Origin: Burkholderiales bacterium
Lineage (GTDB): Bacteria > Pseudomonadota > Gammaproteobacteria > Burkholderiales > SG8-39
NCBI GenBank assembly: GCA_017880775.1
Contig: JADGRQ010000036.1
Location: 1-42,941 of the forward strand
Length of the DNA stretch: 42,941 nt
Direction of reading: 5' to 3'
Made by a program: the position numbers and the translations under genes. Positions 8,004 through 15,230 of this stretch are shown one piece after another (position 1 is the stretch's first letter; each line of letters starts with the position of its first letter). Under the pieces are notes generated by a model. It was not told the DNA's origin and did not search any database. It was given only the letters and a program-made list of their open reading frames with translations.

Positions 8004-8264
8004 GTGTCCGCCGAATTCGACCCGAAAAAGGATGCGGCAAACATCAAGAAGCACGGCGTGTAGCTTTCCGAGGGCGACGGGGTGCTGAATGACCCGCTCG
8101 CGCTCACCGTCGAAGATGACGCCGCCGAGGGCGAGCAGCGGTTTGTCACCATCGGAATAAACGCGTTCGGGTCGCTGATGGTCGTGGTTCATGCGCCTCG
8201 AGACAGTGGATCGCGAACCATCTCTGTGCGGAAGGCCGCACCCCAAAGAACGGAGAAACTATGA
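8004..8264 (+). pseudogene. brnT: BrnT-family toxin interrupted by an amber stop
   Basis: From GTG 8004 the frame reads SAEFDPKKDAANIKKHGV, the conserved start of BrnT ribonuclease toxins. It then hits TAG at 8061-8063 and continues in the same frame as LSEGDGVLNDPLALTVEDD, EGEQRFVTIG, LMVVVHAPRD and ISVRKAAPQRTEKL, the rest of the family. Everything except the stop is intact at about 86 codons. The frame ends in ATGA overlap with brnA. GAGGG at 8070-8074 could drive re-initiation at GTG 8082 and keep brnA translationally coupled. Without readthrough the toxin is dead; a base change in a sense codon is the simplest origin. Confidence 0.85.
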
Positions 8265-8512
8265 AAAAGGTGTATGACTTCTCGAAGGGAAAGCGTGGCA
8301 CGGTGATTCCCACGACGGGGAAGACGCGAATCACTATCTACATGGACGACGCAATCGTCAGCCGATTCAAGGCCCAATCGGAGAAGACCGGCAAGGGCTA
8401 TCAGACGCTGATCAACGAAGCTCTGAAGGCCCATCTGAGGCTCGCGGAGCAACCCGTAACGCAGGATCTCGTGCGCAAGATCGTGCGTGAAGAGCTCGCG
8501 GCGCACGGTTGA
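8261..8512 (+). CDS. brnA: BrnA-family antitoxin
   Basis: An intact 83-residue BrnA antitoxin. The start MKKVYDFSKGKRGTV and the middle GKTRITIYMDDAIVSRF, then GYQTLINEALKAHL, match the family: a toxin-binding N-terminus followed by a ribbon-helix-helix DNA-binding domain. BrnA neutralises the BrnT ribonuclease and represses the brnTA promoter as a dimer. Its ATG overlaps the toxin's TGA (ATGA). As the toxin carries an amber stop, BrnA here is either an orphan repressor or a decoy against other BrnT toxins. The stop codon is two bases before an attC-like core. Confidence 0.9.
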   Translation: MKKVYDFSKGKRGTVIPTTGKTRITIYMDDAIVSRFKAQSEKTGKGYQTLINEALKAHLRLAEQPVTQDLVRKIVREELAAHG

Positions 8513-8513
8513 G

Positions 8514-8582
8514 CGCTAACCTGGCGCCGCACGCGGACATGCGCGATGAAACCGGCGCACGCCGGTGGGCTCTACGTTGGGC
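8514..8582 (+). other. attC-like recombination site
   Basis: A left core ending in TAAC (CGCTAAC, 8514-8520) and a right core GTTGGGC (8576-8582, fits GTTRRRY) flank 55 bases with partial dyad symmetry. The left flank pairs with the right at about 9 of 14 positions. The site starts two bases after the brnA stop. Degenerate, moderate support. Confidence 0.5.
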
Positions 8583-8592
8583 CGCAGGGTAG

Positions 8593-8760
8593 TCCGGCCG
8601 TCTGATCGGGGGGTTCAACGACGAGGCCATATCCGGGAAGTGGAATGGCCACCGGTCGTCACGACTCGGGTTGCAGTACCGGGTTTTTTACCGCACGGTG
8701 CCTGGCGAGCAGCTCTTCCAGGTGGTCTCGATCACCGCTCACGACTATCGGAGGCCGTAA
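8593..8760 (+). pseudogene. C-terminal remnant of a RelE/HigB-type toxin
   Basis: The open frame ending at TAA 8758-8760 reads RLIGGFNDEAISGKWNGHRS, SRLGLQYRVFY and VVSITAHDYRRP. This is the well-conserved C-terminal half of RelE-superfamily mRNA interferases, with the His/Arg/Tyr pattern of GHRSSRL and HDYR. In-frame TAG at 8590-8592 and lack of recognisable sequence further upstream show that the first 40 or so residues are lost. The stop directly abuts the antitoxin ATG at 8761, the usual toxin-first arrangement. The attC-like site at 8514-8582 lies where the 5' end should be. Confidence 0.75.
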
Positions 8761-9021
8761 ATGAAGCAGTTTCGTTCCGCGAAGAAGCGCATCACTGTCT
8801 CGGCCGGCGAATCCGTGCGGATCGTTCGCGAGTTGCAGGGCCTTAGTCAGAATCAACTCGCGCAGCGCACGGGCATCGCCCAGGCTACTCTTTCGGCGAT
8901 CGAGAACGACCGCGTCCGCCTGGGCGTGGAGCGCGCAAAGGTGCTCGCGCTAGCCCTCAAGTGCCATCCCGCCGTGCTGGTCTTCCCGGGATGGGAAAAT
9001 CATCTTCAAACTGCGGCATAA
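8761..9021 (+). CDS. HigA-type XRE antitoxin
   Basis: An 86-residue antitoxin with an XRE helix-turn-helix: ESVRIVRELQGLSQNQLAQR, TGIAQATLSAIENDRVRLG, then VERAKVLALALKCHPAVLVF. This matches antitoxins paired with RelE/HigB-like toxins, which bind their own promoter and neutralise the toxin. GGAGG lies six bases before the ATG, inside the toxin remnant's last codons. The gene is intact but its toxin is not. The TAA stop at 9019-9021 sits inside the left core of the next attC-like site. Confidence 0.85.
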   Translation: MKQFRSAKKRITVSAGESVRIVRELQGLSQNQLAQRTGIAQATLSAIENDRVRLGVERAKVLALALKCHPAVLVFPGWENHLQTAA

Positions 9022-9114
9022 CCCGCGGCGCCAGCCCACGCGCTGAAGCGCGCAGCTGAGCGCCGCGCGAGTTCAACGGTCCGTGCTGGCCCGCCTTAAA
9101 CCAAAACGTTAAAG
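9016..9114 (+). other. attC-like recombination site
   Basis: Left core GCATAAC (9016-9022), containing the antitoxin's stop codon, and right core GTTAAAG (9108-9114). Inside, GGCGCCAGC pairs with GCTGGCCCGCC, and CGCGCT-GA-AGCGCG forms a nested stem. A 99-base length is within the attC range. Degenerate, moderate support. Confidence 0.45.
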
Positions 9115-9133
9115 CCCTAACCTGCAGCGAAAA

Positions 9134-9679
9134 GTGCAAGCACCGACTCCGTCAGCCATCGCGCTCCTGCTTCTCCTGCCGCTGCTGGCGTGGCGGGTTT
9201 ACGTTCGCTTTCGCAGGATGGTTGGTCGCCAGAGGCTGTCGCGCGTGCGCCTGTGGATCACGCTGACGATCTTCCCCGCCCTGATCATTTTGCTGGTTTA
9301 CGCCGCACACGCTCACTGGGAGCGCCTGGGGTGGCTGGCTGCCGGCCTGGGAGCCGGCTCAGTCCTCGCCGTGTACGGCCTGCGTCTCACGAGCTTCGAA
9401 CCAACGCCGCAGGGATTGTTCTACACGCCAAATGCCCATCTTGGCATCGCACTCTCGCTGCTCTTTGTCGGTCGGATTCTCTATCGCCTTGTCGAGGTCT
9501 ATGGCATCAATACAACGGCGTTTCCCAGCGCTGCCGACTTTGTGCGAAGTCCCCTTACATTGGCAGTCTTCGGCCTGCTTGCCGGCTACTACATCGCATA
9601 CGCAATCGGTTTGGCACGCTGGCGAAACCGCATACTACGCGCCAAGCAAGAGCGCGAGAGCCGACAAAGAGATGCCTGA
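9134..9679 (+). CDS. Membrane protein (CcdC/DUF1453-like)
   Basis: A 181-residue membrane protein with about four hydrophobic segments. After the first span it carries a basic stretch WRVYVRFRRMVGRQRLSRVR leading into the next span, an order seen in CcdC/DUF1453-like proteins of unknown function. The C-terminus is charged (RAKQERESRQRDA). The start is GTG 9134 and the Shine-Dalgarno is weak. The TGA stop lies within GCCTGAC, where an attC left core would be, so it looks like a cassette gene. No substrate or partner is evident. Confidence 0.65.
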   Translation: MQAPTPSAIALLLLLPLLAWRVYVRFRRMVGRQRLSRVRLWITLTIFPALIILLVYAAHAHWERLGWLAAGLGAGSVLAVYGLRLTSFEPTPQGLFYTPNAHLGIALSLLFVGRILYRLVEVYGINTTAFPSAADFVRSPLTLAVFGLLAGYYIAYAIGLARWRNRILRAKQERESRQRDA

Positions 9680-9808
9680 CCCTTCATGCCGAACGGACGC
9701 GCACCGGCAGTTCATGGAGAATTGGGAGTCACGCATCAATCACTATCTGTTGCACGGCGCCGCCCTGCCCGGAGCAGGGGTGGCTAACCCTTCCTACATG
9801 GACTCCCC
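9674..9808 (+). other. Two attC-like left halves in tandem
   Basis: At 9674 GCCTGACCCTTCATGCC and at 9782 GGCTAACCCTTCCTACA share a core followed by CCCTTC, as in many environmental attC sites, but neither has a matching GTTRRRY right half. The first contains the preceding gene's stop. About 75 bases between them hold only a short frame from ATG 9714 (MENWESRINHYLLHGAALPG) with no known relatives. They may be scars of deleted cassettes. Confidence 0.35.
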
Positions 9809-9817
9809 CCGAGCCTC

Positions 9818-10291
9818 ATGATGATCCGCATGCGGGCACTTGAACTCAAGATTCCGCCGCCGGCAGTTGCGGCGCTGATGGCAGGTGCCATGTGGGGAAT
9901 CTCTTTGGTTGCCCCGTTGCTTGAAGTGCCCGCGTTCATTCGCATCGCCGCGGCGGTAACAATCGCTCTGGCTGGTGGTGGCTTCGGCCTCGCAGGCGTC
10001 ATCTCGTTCCGACGCGCGAGAACGACTGTCAGCCCAACGAAGCCGGAAACGACGTCTTCGTTGGTTTGCTCAGGTATTTACAGAGTTACTCGAAATCCCA
10101 TGTACGCGGGTGTTCTCGTCGTTCTCGTCGCATGGGCAGTATTTCTGTCTTCTGCCTGGGCGTTGCTGGGGCCGTTGGCTTTTGTGCTCTACATGAACCG
10201 GTTCCAGATCGCACCCGAAGAAAGGGTGCTTTCAGCCATGTTCGGCACCGGCTACTCCGCCTACAAATCAAGAGTTCGCCGGTGGCTGTGA
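9818..10291 (+). CDS. Isoprenylcysteine carboxyl methyltransferase-like membrane protein
   Basis: A 157-residue integral membrane protein of the ICMT/phospholipid methyltransferase superfamily. The S-adenosylmethionine-binding signature is clear: CSGIYRVTRNPMYAGVLVVL in the middle and EERVLSAMFGTGYSAYKSRV at the C-terminus, with about four membrane spans. Bacterial members methylate unknown small or lipid substrates. ATG 9818 and 9821 are alternative starts; neither has a strong ribosome-binding site. The stop is two bases before an attC-like site, and short genes of this kind are frequent cassette cargo. Confidence 0.85.
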   Translation: MMIRMRALELKIPPPAVAALMAGAMWGISLVAPLLEVPAFIRIAAAVTIALAGGGFGLAGVISFRRARTTVSPTKPETTSSLVCSGIYRVTRNPMYAGVLVVLVAWAVFLSSAWALLGPLAFVLYMNRFQIAPEERVLSAMFGTGYSAYKSRVRRWL

Positions 10292-10292
10292 G

Positions 10293-10350
10293 GCACAATC
10301 CTTCGTTGCAGCGGGCCGCCTTCGGCATCCGGTGAACTCAAATGTTACCC
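10293..10350 (+). other. attC-like recombination site
   Basis: Starts two bases after the preceding stop. Its order is typical of environmental attC sites: GCACAATCCTTCGTTGCAGC, a small stem GCC-TTC-GGC, then GGTGAACTCAAATGTTAC, with the arms roughly complementary. The left core AAC is changed to AAT, so it is probably decayed. The right end overlaps the end of the convergent NnrS-like gene. Confidence 0.5.
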
Positions 10351-11382
10351 CCGCCCCAACCGACCCCGAATGACCGCGGTGATCGTATTCAGAAGAAACA
10401 GCGCAAGCGCGGCGGCGTTCAGCGCCGCACCCACCTCCCGCCACGCGGGCATCACCGCAAGATCGCCGATCACCCGCACCGCCAGCCCGGCGTGCAGCAG
10501 CACGAGGTGGGCGTAGAACGCGGGCGTGTACGGCACCGCGAGTTTCACCACCGCCGGGAAAATGATCGGCGCGTGGCCGAACACCATCGAGAACACGAAG
10601 CCGAGCAGCACCGCGTGCAGCGCCGCATCGCGCGGGCCCGAGAATGCCGCGATACATCCGCCCACGGCGAGCCACACGTAACCCGTGAGCAGGCACAAGG
10701 CAATGTAGCGCGTGAGTCCGCGCTCGCGCACCGTGCGCCGCGCCACGTCGTAGCGGGCGAGCCAGGCGGCCAGTGCGAGCAGCGCCGCGCCGAACAGCTG
10801 CGTGTGCTGGGCTGCGAGTGCCGCCAGCAGCGCTAGGAGGATCGCGAAGAACAGCGGCTGCGCATGCGCCGGCCGGCGCAGCAGGCGCGAGAGTTCCAGC
10901 CGCTCCCCGGCGATGGTCAGCACCAGGAACGCGATCCACCACGGCGCCAACTCCGGGGTTGCCACTCCCGCGAGGCCGGCGGCGCCCGCAACCGTCCAGC
11001 ATGCCGCGCCCAGCCCCAGCGTGAAGGTGTGCGCGGCGCGTTGCATGCGCCAGCCTTTCACGCATGCGGCGAGCATGATCAGGCTCGCGGCGAAAGCAAG
11101 CGCGTGGGGATAGAGGGGTGGCGCGCCCGAGAGCGCGGCGATCGCGCCGAGCGCAGCGAACAGCGGGCCGCCGTAGGTCCACCACGCACGCAGAGCGACT
11201 GCGCGCTCGAGCGAGATCACGGTGCCGAAGAAACCCGACGCCATCAGGAAACCGTGCGAGGCCACGCTCGCGGGCGAGAGCACGGGCACCTCGAGACCGA
11301 GGCGCGCCAGTCCGCCGCCCACCCCGAGGATCAGGCTCGCGAACCCGGCGAGGAGCAGCGGCAGACGGTAGGCGCGTTCCAA
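10345..11382 (-). CDS. NnrS-like polytopic membrane protein
   Basis: A 345-residue protein with about ten to twelve membrane spans. Conserved points include HGFLMASGFFGTVISLERAV, ALHAVLLGFVFSMVFGHAPI, IFPAVV and YAHLVLLHAGL, with histidines in the spans as in the NnrS family, haem-containing proteins linked to nitric-oxide stress in denitrifiers. Assignment to NnrS itself is by resemblance. It is the last gene of the korAB operon: its TTG start is two bases after the previous stop. No Shine-Dalgarno stands out, so translation may be coupled. It ends against the cassette region. Confidence 0.65.
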   Translation of the reverse strand: MERAYRLPLLLAGFASLILGVGGGLARLGLEVPVLSPASVASHGFLMASGFFGTVISLERAVALRAWWTYGGPLFAALGAIAALSGAPPLYPHALAFAASLIMLAACVKGWRMQRAAHTFTLGLGAACWTVAGAAGLAGVATPELAPWWIAFLVLTIAGERLELSRLLRRPAHAQPLFFAILLALLAALAAQHTQLFGAALLALAAWLARYDVARRTVRERGLTRYIALCLLTGYVWLAVGGCIAAFSGPRDAALHAVLLGFVFSMVFGHAPIIFPAVVKLAVPYTPAFYAHLVLLHAGLAVRVIGDLAVMPAWREVGAALNAAALALFLLNTITAVIRGRLGRG

Positions 11383-11384
11383 CG

Positions 11385-11684
11385 TTACCAGCCGAAGAAC
11401 TTGCGCGCGTCCTCGTTCATCCGCTCCGGCGTCCAGGGCGGGTCCCAGACCAGTTTGACCTCGACATCCGGCACCTCGGGCGCGGCACGGTGGACCGCAT
11501 CGCGAACGGAATCGACCAGGTAGTCGCCCATCGGGCAGGTGGGCGAGGTCATGGTCATCGTCACGCGCACGCGCACGGGCGAAACCTCGACGTCGTACAC
11601 CAACCCGAGGTCCACGATGTTCATGCCGACTTCGGGATCGTTCACTTTGCGCAAGGCGTCGCGGACGGATTCCTCGTCAGCCAT
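11385..11684 (-). CDS. DUF59/MIP18-family Fe-S assembly protein
   Basis: A protein of about 99 residues of the MIP18/DUF59 family (SufT/PaaD-like). Signatures are ALRKVNDPEVGMNIVDLGLV near the N-terminus and TMTSPTCPMGDYLVDSVRDA with the conserved cysteine in the TSPTCP motif. Members help mature Fe-S proteins. It overlaps the end of ridA by a few bases. ATG 11684 is chosen, with ATG 11693 as the alternative. Placed in the operon that makes a Fe-S oxidoreductase for benzoyl-CoA reduction, it plausibly helps load clusters; this is inferred from position. Confidence 0.85.
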   Translation of the reverse strand: MADEESVRDALRKVNDPEVGMNIVDLGLVYDVEVSPVRVRVTMTMTSPTCPMGDYLVDSVRDAVHRAAPEVPDVEVKLVWDPPWTPERMNEDARKFFGW

Positions 11685-12081
11685 TTGCAACATCCGGAAC
11701 GACGGCGGTGGCCTCGATCTCCACTTTCGCGCCCGGCTCGACGAACCCGGCGACCTCGACCGCGGTCATGACGGGGAAATGCATGCCGATGATTTCGCGG
11801 TAGGCGTTGCCGATGTCCTTCAGGCGCGCGTTGTACTCGTCCTTGTCCGCGAGGTACCAGGTCATGCGCACGATGTGTGCGGGCTTCGCGCCGCCCTCGG
11901 CGAGGATCGCGACGACATTCTCGAGCGCCTGGCGCACCTGGCCCGCGAGGTCGCCGGTACGGAAGGTTTCGCTTTCGTCCCAGCCGACCTGGCCGGCTAC
12001 GAAAACCAAGGTGCCGCGCGCGGCAATGCCGTTGGCGTAGCCCTTCGGGCGCTTCCAGCCCGGCGGCTGCAATGCCTGCAT
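11677..12081 (-). CDS. RidA-family protein
   Basis: A 134-residue member of the RidA/YjgF/UK114 family, many of which hydrolyse reactive enamine/imine intermediates. Visible features include GYANGIAARGTLVFVAGQVG, a central QVRQALENVVAILAEGGAK and HIVRMTWYLADKDEY, and a C-terminal VEVAGFVEPGAKVEIEATAV. The family's usual catalytic Arg near residue 105 (in R-x-x-V) is not evident; FPVMTAVEVAGF occupies that place, so it may belong to a non-deaminating branch. It follows the ferritin-like gene by four bases with GGAG eight bases before the start, and overlaps the DUF59 gene. Confidence 0.85.
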   Translation of the reverse strand: MQALQPPGWKRPKGYANGIAARGTLVFVAGQVGWDESETFRTGDLAGQVRQALENVVAILAEGGAKPAHIVRMTWYLADKDEYNARLKDIGNAYREIIGMHFPVMTAVEVAGFVEPGAKVEIEATAVVPDVANG

Positions 12082-12085
12082 CGAT

Positions 12086-12607
12086 TTACTCCGAACCTGT
12101 AGGAGGATCCGGATCGCGATCCCACCCCGGACGGGGCACCGGCACTTTCTTGATCCACTGCCGGATCAGCTTCACGTGCTCGCGTTCTTCCTCTGCCATT
12201 TCCCTTGCCGCAGCGCGCACCGCGGGCGGTACCCTCGCTTTCGCCAGCTCGTTGAAGAACGCGAATGCTCGCTTCTCGTTGTGCAGCGCGATTTCCAATG
12301 CGTGCCAGGGCTGCATCAGGTAATGCAGTCCAATGAAGGCGCCGGTTTCCGGGCCTTCGGCACTTTCCCATTTGTAGGCCTTCACCCGCGGCGGTGTGGT
12401 CCGGCCCATCTGCCCGAGGATCTGGTCGCGGTGCTTCTGCTCGATGCGTTCGAGCTTGCGGAACAACTCCGCAACTTCGGTGTTGTTGTGCACTTCCATC
12501 TGTTCTGCGAAGTCGCGATAGCGCTCTGCGGCTTCGGCCTCGATCGCATAGGCCTGCGCGAGGAAATCGGCGACGGTGCGCGGCGTGGATGTTTTTTTCG
12601 CAGTCAT
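12086..12607 (-). CDS. Ferritin-like (rubrerythrin-type) di-iron protein
   Basis: A 173-residue four-helix ferritin-like protein. Metal-ligand patterns are visible: EAAERYRDFAEQ in helix 1, ERIEQKHRDQIL (E-x-x-H) in helix 2, HALEIALHNEKRAFAFF in helix 3 and AEEEREHVKLIRQW (E-x-x-H) in helix 4. The spacing matches the rubrerythrin/ferritin-like di-iron group; no rubredoxin domain follows. Its ATG overlaps the korB stop (ATGA), so it is translationally coupled to korB. A peroxide- or oxygen-scavenging role protecting the oxygen-sensitive KorAB/Bcr system is plausible but inferred. Confidence 0.85.
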   Translation of the reverse strand: MTAKKTSTPRTVADFLAQAYAIEAEAAERYRDFAEQMEVHNNTEVAELFRKLERIEQKHRDQILGQMGRTTPPRVKAYKWESAEGPETGAFIGLHYLMQPWHALEIALHNEKRAFAFFNELAKARVPPAVRAAAREMAEEEREHVKLIRQWIKKVPVPRPGWDRDPDPPTGSE

Positions 12608-13440
12608 AGCGCGAACCCGGCTTCGAGGTCGGCCGCTTGCTTTGCGCCCTTGCCGATCGGCGGCTGGTAGGTCTTGCGGTGACCGACGTAGAGCACGCCG
12701 ATGTTGAAGCCGTCATCGGTCAGGATGCGGCGCGCAGCCTGCGACGGGTCGGAGGTCGGCTTCACCGGCGCGTCGTGCACCTTGTCCTTCCAGAGGCGTT
12801 GTTCCGGGCGGAAGGTGACACAGGGCGAGAGGATTTCGACGAACGAGAACCCGGGCGTGCGGATCGCTTCCGCGATGATCTCCGCAGTCCCGTTCGGATC
12901 GCCCGAGAAGGCGCGCGCGATGAAGTTGGCGCCCGAGGCGAGCGCGATCACCAGCGGGTGGAATTCGCGCAGCCCGGTGCCCTCCGGCGTGAGCTTGGAG
13001 GATTCCCAGTCCGGTTCGGTGGTCGGCGATGCCTGGCCCTTGGTCATGCCGTAGACGCGGTTGTCCATGACGATGTAGGTCAGGTCGACGTTGCGCCGGC
13101 AGGCATGCATGAAGTGGTTGCCGCCAATCGAGTAGCCATCGCCATCGCCCCCTGCGACCAGCACCGTGAGATCGGGGCGCGCCAGTTTCAGTCCGGTGCC
13201 GACCGCGAGCGCACGGCCGTGCACGCCATGGAAACCGTAGCAGGTCGTGTACGCCGGAATGCGCGAGGAACAGCCGATCCCCGAGACGACCGCGACGTTT
13301 TCCACACGCAGCGCGAGCTTCGCGAACGCCTTGGTGATGGAAGACAGCACGCTGTAGTCGCCGCATCCCGGACACCACACGGGCTTCACTTCGGACTTGA
13401 AATCCTTCGGCGCAAGCGCCGCCGCCGCGTTGGCATTCAT
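12604..13440 (-). CDS. korB: 2-oxoglutarate:ferredoxin oxidoreductase, beta subunit
   Basis: A 278-residue thiamine-diphosphate subunit. It has VWCPGCGDYSVLSS near residue 25 with the cluster-binding CxxC, the diphosphate/Mg motif GGDGDGYSIGGNHFMH, then VDLTYIVMDNRVYGMTKGQA. Together with korA it oxidises 2-oxoglutarate with CoA to succinyl-CoA and CO2 and reduces ferredoxin. In Thauera aromatica this enzyme supplies reduced ferredoxin to benzoyl-CoA reductase. The ATG at 13440 overlaps the korA TGA (ATGA) and has GGAG seven bases upstream; the ATG at 13452 is less likely. A 2-oxoacid other than 2-oxoglutarate cannot be excluded from sequence. Confidence 0.9.
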   Translation of the reverse strand: MNANAAAALAPKDFKSEVKPVWCPGCGDYSVLSSITKAFAKLALRVENVAVVSGIGCSSRIPAYTTCYGFHGVHGRALAVGTGLKLARPDLTVLVAGGDGDGYSIGGNHFMHACRRNVDLTYIVMDNRVYGMTKGQASPTTEPDWESSKLTPEGTGLREFHPLVIALASGANFIARAFSGDPNGTAEIIAEAIRTPGFSFVEILSPCVTFRPEQRLWKDKVHDAPVKPTSDPSQAARRILTDDGFNIGVLYVGHRKTYQPPIGKGAKQAADLEAGFAL

Positions 13441-15173
13441 GCTTTGCTCCATTGCTCGAGTTGGCTGACGATCTCTTCCGGGCGCATCGGCAGCGGCCCC
13501 GGCCTGCGGTAGCTAGAAACGCTGCCGGGGAGGTCGTATTCGCTCCTGAGGTAACGGTAGAACTGCCCCGAATGCGTCTGCTCGATCACCAGCACTCGCT
13601 TCACTCCCGCGAGCGCGTCGGCGAGCCGGGCGGGTTGCGCTGGCGAGAGCAGTCTCATCGAGACCAGGCGCGCGTTGAATCCGTCCCTGCGCGCGCGGGC
13701 AAAGGCTTCGCGCACCGGCGCGGTGCAGGAACCGAACGTGACCACGGCGAGTTCCCCTTCGCCTTCGACATCGGCCCAGTGACTTCCATAGTCGACCGAA
13801 TCGAGCTTGCGCCGGCGTTTGTCCAGTTGCGCGAGGTGATCGGTCGCCTGCGACGAAGGCGTGCCGCGCTCGCCGTGTTCGAGGCCGTCGGCGGTATAGG
13901 CCGTCCCCGGCGTGCCGGGGATCGCCATCGGCGAGACCCCCGAATCGGTGAGCGCGTAGCGCTTGTAGTCCGGGGCATTGGCCGGCGCGGTCACGCGCTC
14001 CGCGGCGAAAGCGAGGTCTGCCGGACGGTCCACCACCGCGCGGGCCTGGCCGAGGAACTGGTCCGACAGCACGATCGCCGGCGCCTGCGTCGCCTCCGCG
14101 AGGTGCGTCGCCCACTGGGTGGTGAACAGACAGTCGGACACCGAATTGGGTGCGAGCACCAGATGGGGCGCATCGCCGTGCAGGCCGTAGAGCGCGAGAT
14201 TCAGATCGCTCTGCTCGGATTTGGTCGGAATGCCGGTCGAGGGGCCGACGCGCTGCACGTCCACGACCACGACCGGGGTCTCCGACGCGGTGGCGAGGCC
14301 GAGCGACTCGATCATCAGCGCAAGACCCGGGCCGGACGTCGCGGTGAGGGAGGGCACGCCGCCGTAGGACGCACCGATGATCATGTTGATCGAGGCGAGT
14401 TCGTCCTCGGCCTGCACTAGCGCGCCGCCGACCTTGGCGAGCGCGGGGGCCATCCACTCGAGCAGTTCGGTTCCCGGCGTAATCGGGTAGGCGGCGACGA
14501 ATCGCACGCCGCCCCGGATCGCGCCATAGCCTGCCGCTTCGTTGCCGGTGATCAGCCAGCGCGCGGATGTCGCGTCCGGCGCCGGCAGCAACGGATAGCG
14601 CGCGGGCAAAGCCTCTGCCGCCGCCATCCCCGCGCGCACCCCCGCAAGGCTCGCAGCGAGCGAATCCGGGCGTTTCTTCAGGGATTTCCCGACGGCTTTC
14701 ATGACCGAAGCCTCGGGCAGGCCGACCAGCGCCGCCAGCAGGCCGAGCGCGACCATGTTCGGCCACCCGCCGGGGATGCTCTTGGCGAGCTTCTTCAGGT
14801 TGACGGGCGCATGGGGCGCGCCGCTCTTCAGGAACTCCGCCGGGGCTTCACCCTGGTCGGGGTCGCCGACGATCAGGCTCGTGGCGGCGAGCGGAATCTC
14901 GGCGGCAAACCGGTGGATGTTCTGCCAATCGATCGCCGCGAGCACATGGAAATGGTCCTCCATGTTCTCTACCGGGCCGGTCGCGATGCGGACCATCGCG
15001 GCGGCTTCTCCGCCGCGGATCTGCGGGCCCGACGAGCGGGTCATCAATGCGTAATAGCCGGCGAGCGCGGCGGCTTCGAGCAGCATGTTGCCGGCGGTCA
15101 TCACGCCGGCGCCGCCGCTGCCGGCCAGGACGATCGAAACGCTCGCGCGCGGGGCGGGGTTCTGGGGGGTCAA
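13437..15173 (-). CDS. korA: 2-oxoglutarate:ferredoxin oxidoreductase, fused gamma-alpha subunit
   Basis: About 578 residues combining a gamma domain (IVLAGSGGAGVMTAGNMLLE, then SSGPQIRGGEAAAMVRI) and an alpha domain (LITGNEAAGYGAIRGGVRFV, then AYPITPGTELLEWM and the transketolase-like SLTATSGPGLALM). The gamma-alpha fusion is the form found in the Thauera enzyme. The start is placed at TTG 15173, with GGAG nine bases upstream; the frame extends to 15284, but that segment would cover the shared control region and has an uncharacteristic sequence. First gene of the leftward operon, divergent from oah, with a perfect FNR box between. Confidence 0.9.
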   Translation of the reverse strand: MTPQNPAPRASVSIVLAGSGGAGVMTAGNMLLEAAALAGYYALMTRSSGPQIRGGEAAAMVRIATGPVENMEDHFHVLAAIDWQNIHRFAAEIPLAATSLIVGDPDQGEAPAEFLKSGAPHAPVNLKKLAKSIPGGWPNMVALGLLAALVGLPEASVMKAVGKSLKKRPDSLAASLAGVRAGMAAAEALPARYPLLPAPDATSARWLITGNEAAGYGAIRGGVRFVAAYPITPGTELLEWMAPALAKVGGALVQAEDELASINMIIGASYGGVPSLTATSGPGLALMIESLGLATASETPVVVVDVQRVGPSTGIPTKSEQSDLNLALYGLHGDAPHLVLAPNSVSDCLFTTQWATHLAEATQAPAIVLSDQFLGQARAVVDRPADLAFAAERVTAPANAPDYKRYALTDSGVSPMAIPGTPGTAYTADGLEHGERGTPSSQATDHLAQLDKRRRKLDSVDYGSHWADVEGEGELAVVTFGSCTAPVREAFARARRDGFNARLVSMRLLSPAQPARLADALAGVKRVLVIEQTHSGQFYRYLRSEYDLPGSVSSYRRPGPLPMRPEEIVSQLEQWSKA

Positions 15174-15230
15174 GACAGGGATCTCCAAACGTGACGCTGG
15201 CGATTGGGCCCGTTTCCGGATCGGGGTGTC

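Larger units (their letters stand above)
7926..10350 (+). mobile_element. Possible decayed integron cassette array without integrase
   Basis: Five short rightward genes or gene pairs are separated by attC-like sites: a lone right end GTTAGCG at 7926-7932, sites at 8514-8582 and 9016-9114, left halves at 9674-9702 and 9782-9808, and a site at 10293-10350. In several cases the stop codon of the preceding gene lies inside or within a few bases of the left core (9019-9021, 9677-9679, 8510-8512, 10289-10291), as in true gene cassettes. Content also fits: two toxin-antitoxin modules and small membrane proteins, all on one strand. No IntI gene is in the window. The sites are degenerate, so this is an interpretation. 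Confidence 0.5.
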
